Shown: positions 61,469 to 64,000 of the stretch, one piece after another | Position numbering within the stretch: the stretch's first letter is position 1 | Layout of the letters: every line of letters begins with the position of its first letter | Assembly: GCA_022563855.1 (NCBI GenBank) | Contig: JADFMN010000005.1 | Coordinates: forward strand, 1-64,000 | Source of the DNA: Armatimonadota bacterium | Lineage (GTDB): Bacteria > Armatimonadota > Fimbriimonadia > Fimbriimonadales > Fimbriimonadaceae | DNA length: 64,000 nt | Reading direction: 5' to 3' | Position numbers and translations under genes: made by a program | The notes under the pieces: model-generated | The model's database searches: none | What the model saw: only the letters and a program-made list of their open reading frames with translations | Told to the model about the DNA's origin: nothing

Positions 61469-61612
61469 GTCGGAGACCTGGACGTCGAAGCTCTCTTTTT
61501 TCAAGATGTCAGCGAAGTGCCCGGGGACTTGCCCCGGCTCGTGGTCGTCCCACCCGCCCCAAACGATCAGCGCGGCGAGTTGACATCGCGCGAATGTTAC
61601 CGTTGCGCTCAT
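61469..61612 (-). pseudogene. truncated ThuA-family gene fragment
   Basis: The minus strand encodes CQLAALIVWGGWDDHEPGQVPGHFADILKKESFDVQVSD, a clear ThuA-type N-terminus (ALIVWGGWDGHEP...FA.IL...GFEVEVSD). After Asp48 the frame runs into unrelated repeat sequence; the remaining roughly 200 residues of a ThuA protein are absent. It looks like a gene cut by repeat insertion or deletion. It is antisense to the upstream part of the next gene's open frame. Confidence 0.65.
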
Positions 61613-61641
61613 TCCCAGCGTTCGTCAGAATAAACAAGAAG

Positions 61642-62496
61642 ATGATAGGGGCACTCGTCCTCTCCGTGTCGATGATCGGCACGCCGATCCCGCAGGCGGC
61701 GTTCACCGCGCGCGTCTTTCTGCCGGGCAATGCGAAGAGCTCTCACGACCTATACCTCTGGCGCGGGCCGGAGTTGGGCGCGGAACGGCTGTATAGGTCT
61801 GGCCGGGAATGCTACGGAGTGCGTTGGATCGACCGGAACACGCTACAGTGGATCGAGTTTGAAGGGTATTGGTCGGGCAGCCGGACGATGTATACGATGC
61901 AGCTCGATCTGAGGACGTTCAAGGTCGCTGAGTTGCAGAAGGAGATGATGGAGCCCAGCCACTACCTGTCGGAGACGCGCACAGATCACATCGTCAGTGC
62001 GCCAAGTGGATTCGATCCACTGAAGATTGCATACGTATCGGAAGATGTCGGATCGAAGCTGAAGTGGGTCGGTACCCCTAGCGACGATTACCCGAGCCGC
62101 TTTACAGAGTTGGAGTACAAGGGCATACGGTTGGAAATTGGGAAGTCGTTCCAAGAGGACGCGCGGTTTGTAATTGGGAGAAGTGGAAGTGAGTTCTTCC
62201 TGCACGACGTATCGTTTAACGAGCCCTCAAGTTCACGGGCGGGTGTCTGGCGCCTTGACTTTGACGCGATGGAGGTCGAACAGATCATCGAGAGCTCGGC
62301 AATGATCGAGTTCCATCCGAGCACGCCGTTCTGGTGCCGGAGCACCAACAGCATGCAGTTGGTCGAATTGGACGGAGTGCCGTATTGGAAAGAGAAGGGG
62401 TACGTTGGGAACTGGCAGACCGGGGAGGTCTGGAACGTGATGGAGAAGCCATCGCTCGTCGGCGCGGTCTCGCTGAGACCGGAGAGAGGCGGATAG
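61642..62496 (+). CDS. novel secreted protein, first of a tandem pair
   Basis: 284 aa from ATG 61642 (a start at 61594 would add a basic stretch). Signal peptide (MIGALVLSVSMIGTPIPQAAFTA). Aligns through its full length with the next protein: PQAAFTARVFLPG, DLYLWRGP, NVRW/GVRW, SEFF, VWRLDFDAMEVEQIIE, PFWC..., YVGNWQTGEVWNVM. Beta-rich, with a conserved Cys in each part. No known family recognised; perhaps a six-bladed propeller-like secreted protein of this lineage. Confidence 0.65.
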   Translation: MIGALVLSVSMIGTPIPQAAFTARVFLPGNAKSSHDLYLWRGPELGAERLYRSGRECYGVRWIDRNTLQWIEFEGYWSGSRTMYTMQLDLRTFKVAELQKEMMEPSHYLSETRTDHIVSAPSGFDPLKIAYVSEDVGSKLKWVGTPSDDYPSRFTELEYKGIRLEIGKSFQEDARFVIGRSGSEFFLHDVSFNEPSSSRAGVWRLDFDAMEVEQIIESSAMIEFHPSTPFWCRSTNSMQLVELDGVPYWKEKGYVGNWQTGEVWNVMEKPSLVGAVSLRPERGG

Positions 62497-62497
62497 C

Positions 62498-63454
62498 GTG
62501 CTGACAGCGATTCTTTTTTCAGTGATTTGTCAGAGCCAGGAGATCCCGCAGGCGGCGTTCACCGCGCGCGTCTACCTGCCCGGCAAGACGAGGAGCTACT
62601 ATGACGTTTACCTCTGGCGCGGGCCGGGCAAGGTGGATCGCTTGACGAAGACGACGGTGGAGTGCTCGAACGTGCGCTGGGTCAGCCGCAACGTATTGGA
62701 GTGGGACGAGGGTGACGGGTCATCTCCACAGAGAATACGGTACGACCTCGCAAATCACAAGCGGACCGCTACCGCGCCGCGAACGATCGATTACCCCAGT
62801 CTCGTCCCACCGACCGGCCACGAGTACGCCAAGCGAGAGCTTCCTGAGCTTGCTTGGTTTCACGAGAAGTACGCGCATCTTGAGTTTGAAGACAGGCCTT
62901 TCGGGAAGATCGTCTACAAAGACGTTGAGCTCGATGACCCTAGCGTATTCTCGAATACGAGGATTTTCGTGCCTGGTCGTACCGAGTCCGAGTTCTTCTA
63001 TTTCAAAGTCGAAGGGCGAAGAGGCTCGAGTGGGCACGTCTATCGAATTGACTTTAAGGCCCTGGAGGTGGAGAGGATCATTGAAGACTGCCTTCATGTC
63101 GAGATTCACGCGGAATCGCCTTTCTGGTGCGGAAACACAGACTATGACTACGGGATGACCGAATTCGACGGAATGCAATTGTACGTCAGTCGAGGGTTCG
63201 TCGGGAACTGGCAGACCGGCGAGATGTGGGACGTGATGCCGGAGCCAGCGGTCGTTACATCTGTGTCTTTGCGTCCTCCACGGCGGACGCAATTACGTCG
63301 TGATCCACCAGCAGATGTGAGCGAGCACGGCGATCCATGTCACCAGGCAAAGCTTGATCAGTTCAGGCAGCGACTTCAGGTCGATGATGAGGCCGGCCAG
63401 AACGCCGGCGAGCAAACCGAAAAACCAGTAGAGCGCGATGTAGTCGTTGACTAG
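62498..63454 (+). CDS. novel secreted protein, second of the pair, with 3' overlap of an opposite gene
   Basis: 318 aa from GTG 62498, one base after the previous stop. Signal peptide MLTAILFSVICQSQ. Paralogous to the preceding protein over residues 1-262; the homologous part ends at VSLRPP, where the first copy stops. Here the frame runs on for about 55 residues (LRRDPPADVSEHGDP...) that are antisense to the next gene, indicating loss of the original stop codon near 63290. The extra tail is low in structure and likely not functional. Confidence 0.6.
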   Translation: MLTAILFSVICQSQEIPQAAFTARVYLPGKTRSYYDVYLWRGPGKVDRLTKTTVECSNVRWVSRNVLEWDEGDGSSPQRIRYDLANHKRTATAPRTIDYPSLVPPTGHEYAKRELPELAWFHEKYAHLEFEDRPFGKIVYKDVELDDPSVFSNTRIFVPGRTESEFFYFKVEGRRGSSGHVYRIDFKALEVERIIEDCLHVEIHAESPFWCGNTDYDYGMTEFDGMQLYVSRGFVGNWQTGEMWDVMPEPAVVTSVSLRPPRRTQLRRDPPADVSEHGDPCHQAKLDQFRQRLQVDDEAGQNAGEQTEKPVERDVVVD

Positions 63455-63877
63455 GTCGCGCGTTTCTTCCGATATCGTGAAGTTGCCTGTGACGATCCCG
63501 TAAACTTCGATCACGAGCGCGATGAAGGTGAGGACAACGATCAGGTGTTGCGCCCAGTGCTCCAAGTGCACGTCGTCGCGTTCCCGCACTTTCGTGTACC
63601 AGGCGAACATCGGCAGTTTCGAATACCGCAGGAACGGCGCTACGATCAAATACGAGAGCAAGCCCGCCACCCAGAGCATAGGGGTGTAGTAGTAATCCTG
63701 CAACCACAGCGGATTGATCAGGATAATCGCAACTTGTGCGCCCAAGAAAACGACGATCAGGAAGAACGCCATGCGGTGGAATCCGATCGACTGTTTCCCG
63801 AACGCCCGCACCATGTTGTCGTAGGCGCGTTCTATCCAGATCTTTTCGTGGCCGTTAATTCCGTGCGTGTCTGGCAT
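63293..63877 (-). CDS. four-TM membrane protein, unknown
   Basis: 194 aa. Basic N-terminal part with a Trp/Arg-rich stretch (HEKIWIERAYDNMVRAFGKQ), four helices (about 37-57, 66-83, 112-130, 148-168) plus a final one near 172-190, and a loop RERDDVHLEHWAQHL. No family recognised. Its 3' end overlaps the paralogous secreted-protein gene by 162 bp in opposite orientation. Confidence 0.6.
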   Translation of the reverse strand: MPDTHGINGHEKIWIERAYDNMVRAFGKQSIGFHRMAFFLIVVFLGAQVAIILINPLWLQDYYYTPMLWVAGLLSYLIVAPFLRYSKLPMFAWYTKVRERDDVHLEHWAQHLIVVLTFIALVIEVYGIVTGNFTISEETRDLVNDYIALYWFFGLLAGVLAGLIIDLKSLPELIKLCLVTWIAVLAHICWWITT

Positions 63878-64000
63878 CTGACTCTCGCTTTAGTATCGCT
63901 GTCTGCATGCGTAACTTGCCACGACTTATCATCTTTTTCACGAGAGATTCAGGGCGGGGCTCGGTGGCTCACGGGCTATCGCGCCGTTTGCCTTCTTTGA
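63878..64000. other. end of window, no gene seen
   Basis: 123 bp at the edge. A short open frame from about 63907 ends exactly at the window border and has no support. Confidence 0.3.

Noticed and set aside
63545-64000. 151-aa plus-strand frame reaching the window edge
   Set aside because: It is antisense to the four-TM protein for most of its length and shows no protein-like pattern beyond it.

Overview
This 64-kb window is a gene-dense stretch of chromosomal bacterial DNA with high G+C and many 1-20 bp start/stop overlaps. I see no phage, transposase, CRISPR array, rRNA or plasmid genes. A HAF-repeat protein with a PEP-CTERM sorting tail, pseudopilin-like proteins carrying the FPVFAQ motif, envelope genes of diderm type (PagL-like protein, lipid-linked ABC exporters) and lineage-specific secreted proteins together suggest a member of the Armatimonadota, probably Fimbriimonadia. 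That placement is inference; no marker gene in the window proves it.

Layout. 0-3.4 kb: deoC with an aldehyde dehydrogenase and a truncated partner dehydrogenase (deoxyribose/acetaldehyde oxidation; the acs gene at 57.2 kb would complete acetate activation). 3.5-6.1 kb: MFS exporter and small envelope proteins. 6.15-6.6 kb: a minus-strand, gene-poor transcription unit made of a c-di-AMP (ydaO-yuaA) riboswitch, a perfect Shine-Dalgarno, a very short ORF and an intrinsic terminator. 6.7-10.9 kb: a sugar-type ABC importer in which the binding protein is fused to the first permease. 10.9-12.8 kb: tandem repeat, two diverged pseudopilin-like genes and an intergenic repeat nest. 12.8-17.6 kb: NhaC antiporter, APC permease, HAF/PEP-CTERM protein, ndk. 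17.7-21.2 kb: a four-gene cassette of two ABC-2 exporters. 21.3-22.8 kb: ECF sigma and presumed anti-sigma factor. 22.9-31.2 kb: Pol IV, CPBP protease, cysteine desulfurase, HslU, and an HTTM/DUF5819-like trio. 31.3-35.6 kb: dxs and lon. 35.8-42.2 kb: PilZ, ferredoxin, TetR, A-type Fe-S carrier, PilZ, HD-GYP receptor, stalk-domain protein. 42.3-49.3 kb: PqaA-like hydrolase, queF, the fabD-fabG-acpP-fabF operon ending in a tyrosine recombinase, and small proteins. 49.3-53.7 kb: a six-gene minus-strand operon gatC-gatA-hyp-ispE-NTP transferase-hyp. 53.7-64 kb: Cys-less YyaL-like protein, tRNA-Ser, VOC protein, acs, PagL-like protein, RRM protein, DUF2461 protein, a ThuA pseudogene inside repeats, and a tandem pair of novel secreted proteins.

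The main metabolic themes are acetate/acetaldehyde use, the MEP pathway (dxs, ispE), fatty acid synthesis, Fe-S biogenesis, tRNA charging/modification (gatCA, queF) and two cyclic dinucleotide signalling modules (c-di-AMP riboswitch; c-di-GMP PilZ/HD-GYP). The most unusual items are the c-di-AMP riboswitch with no recognisable target gene, the binding-protein/permease fusion, the two-gene ALDH16-like dehydrogenase, the membrane-anchored YyaL relative lacking its cysteines, and a set of promoters whose -10 box lies only 6-8 nt from the start codon (leaderless transcripts).
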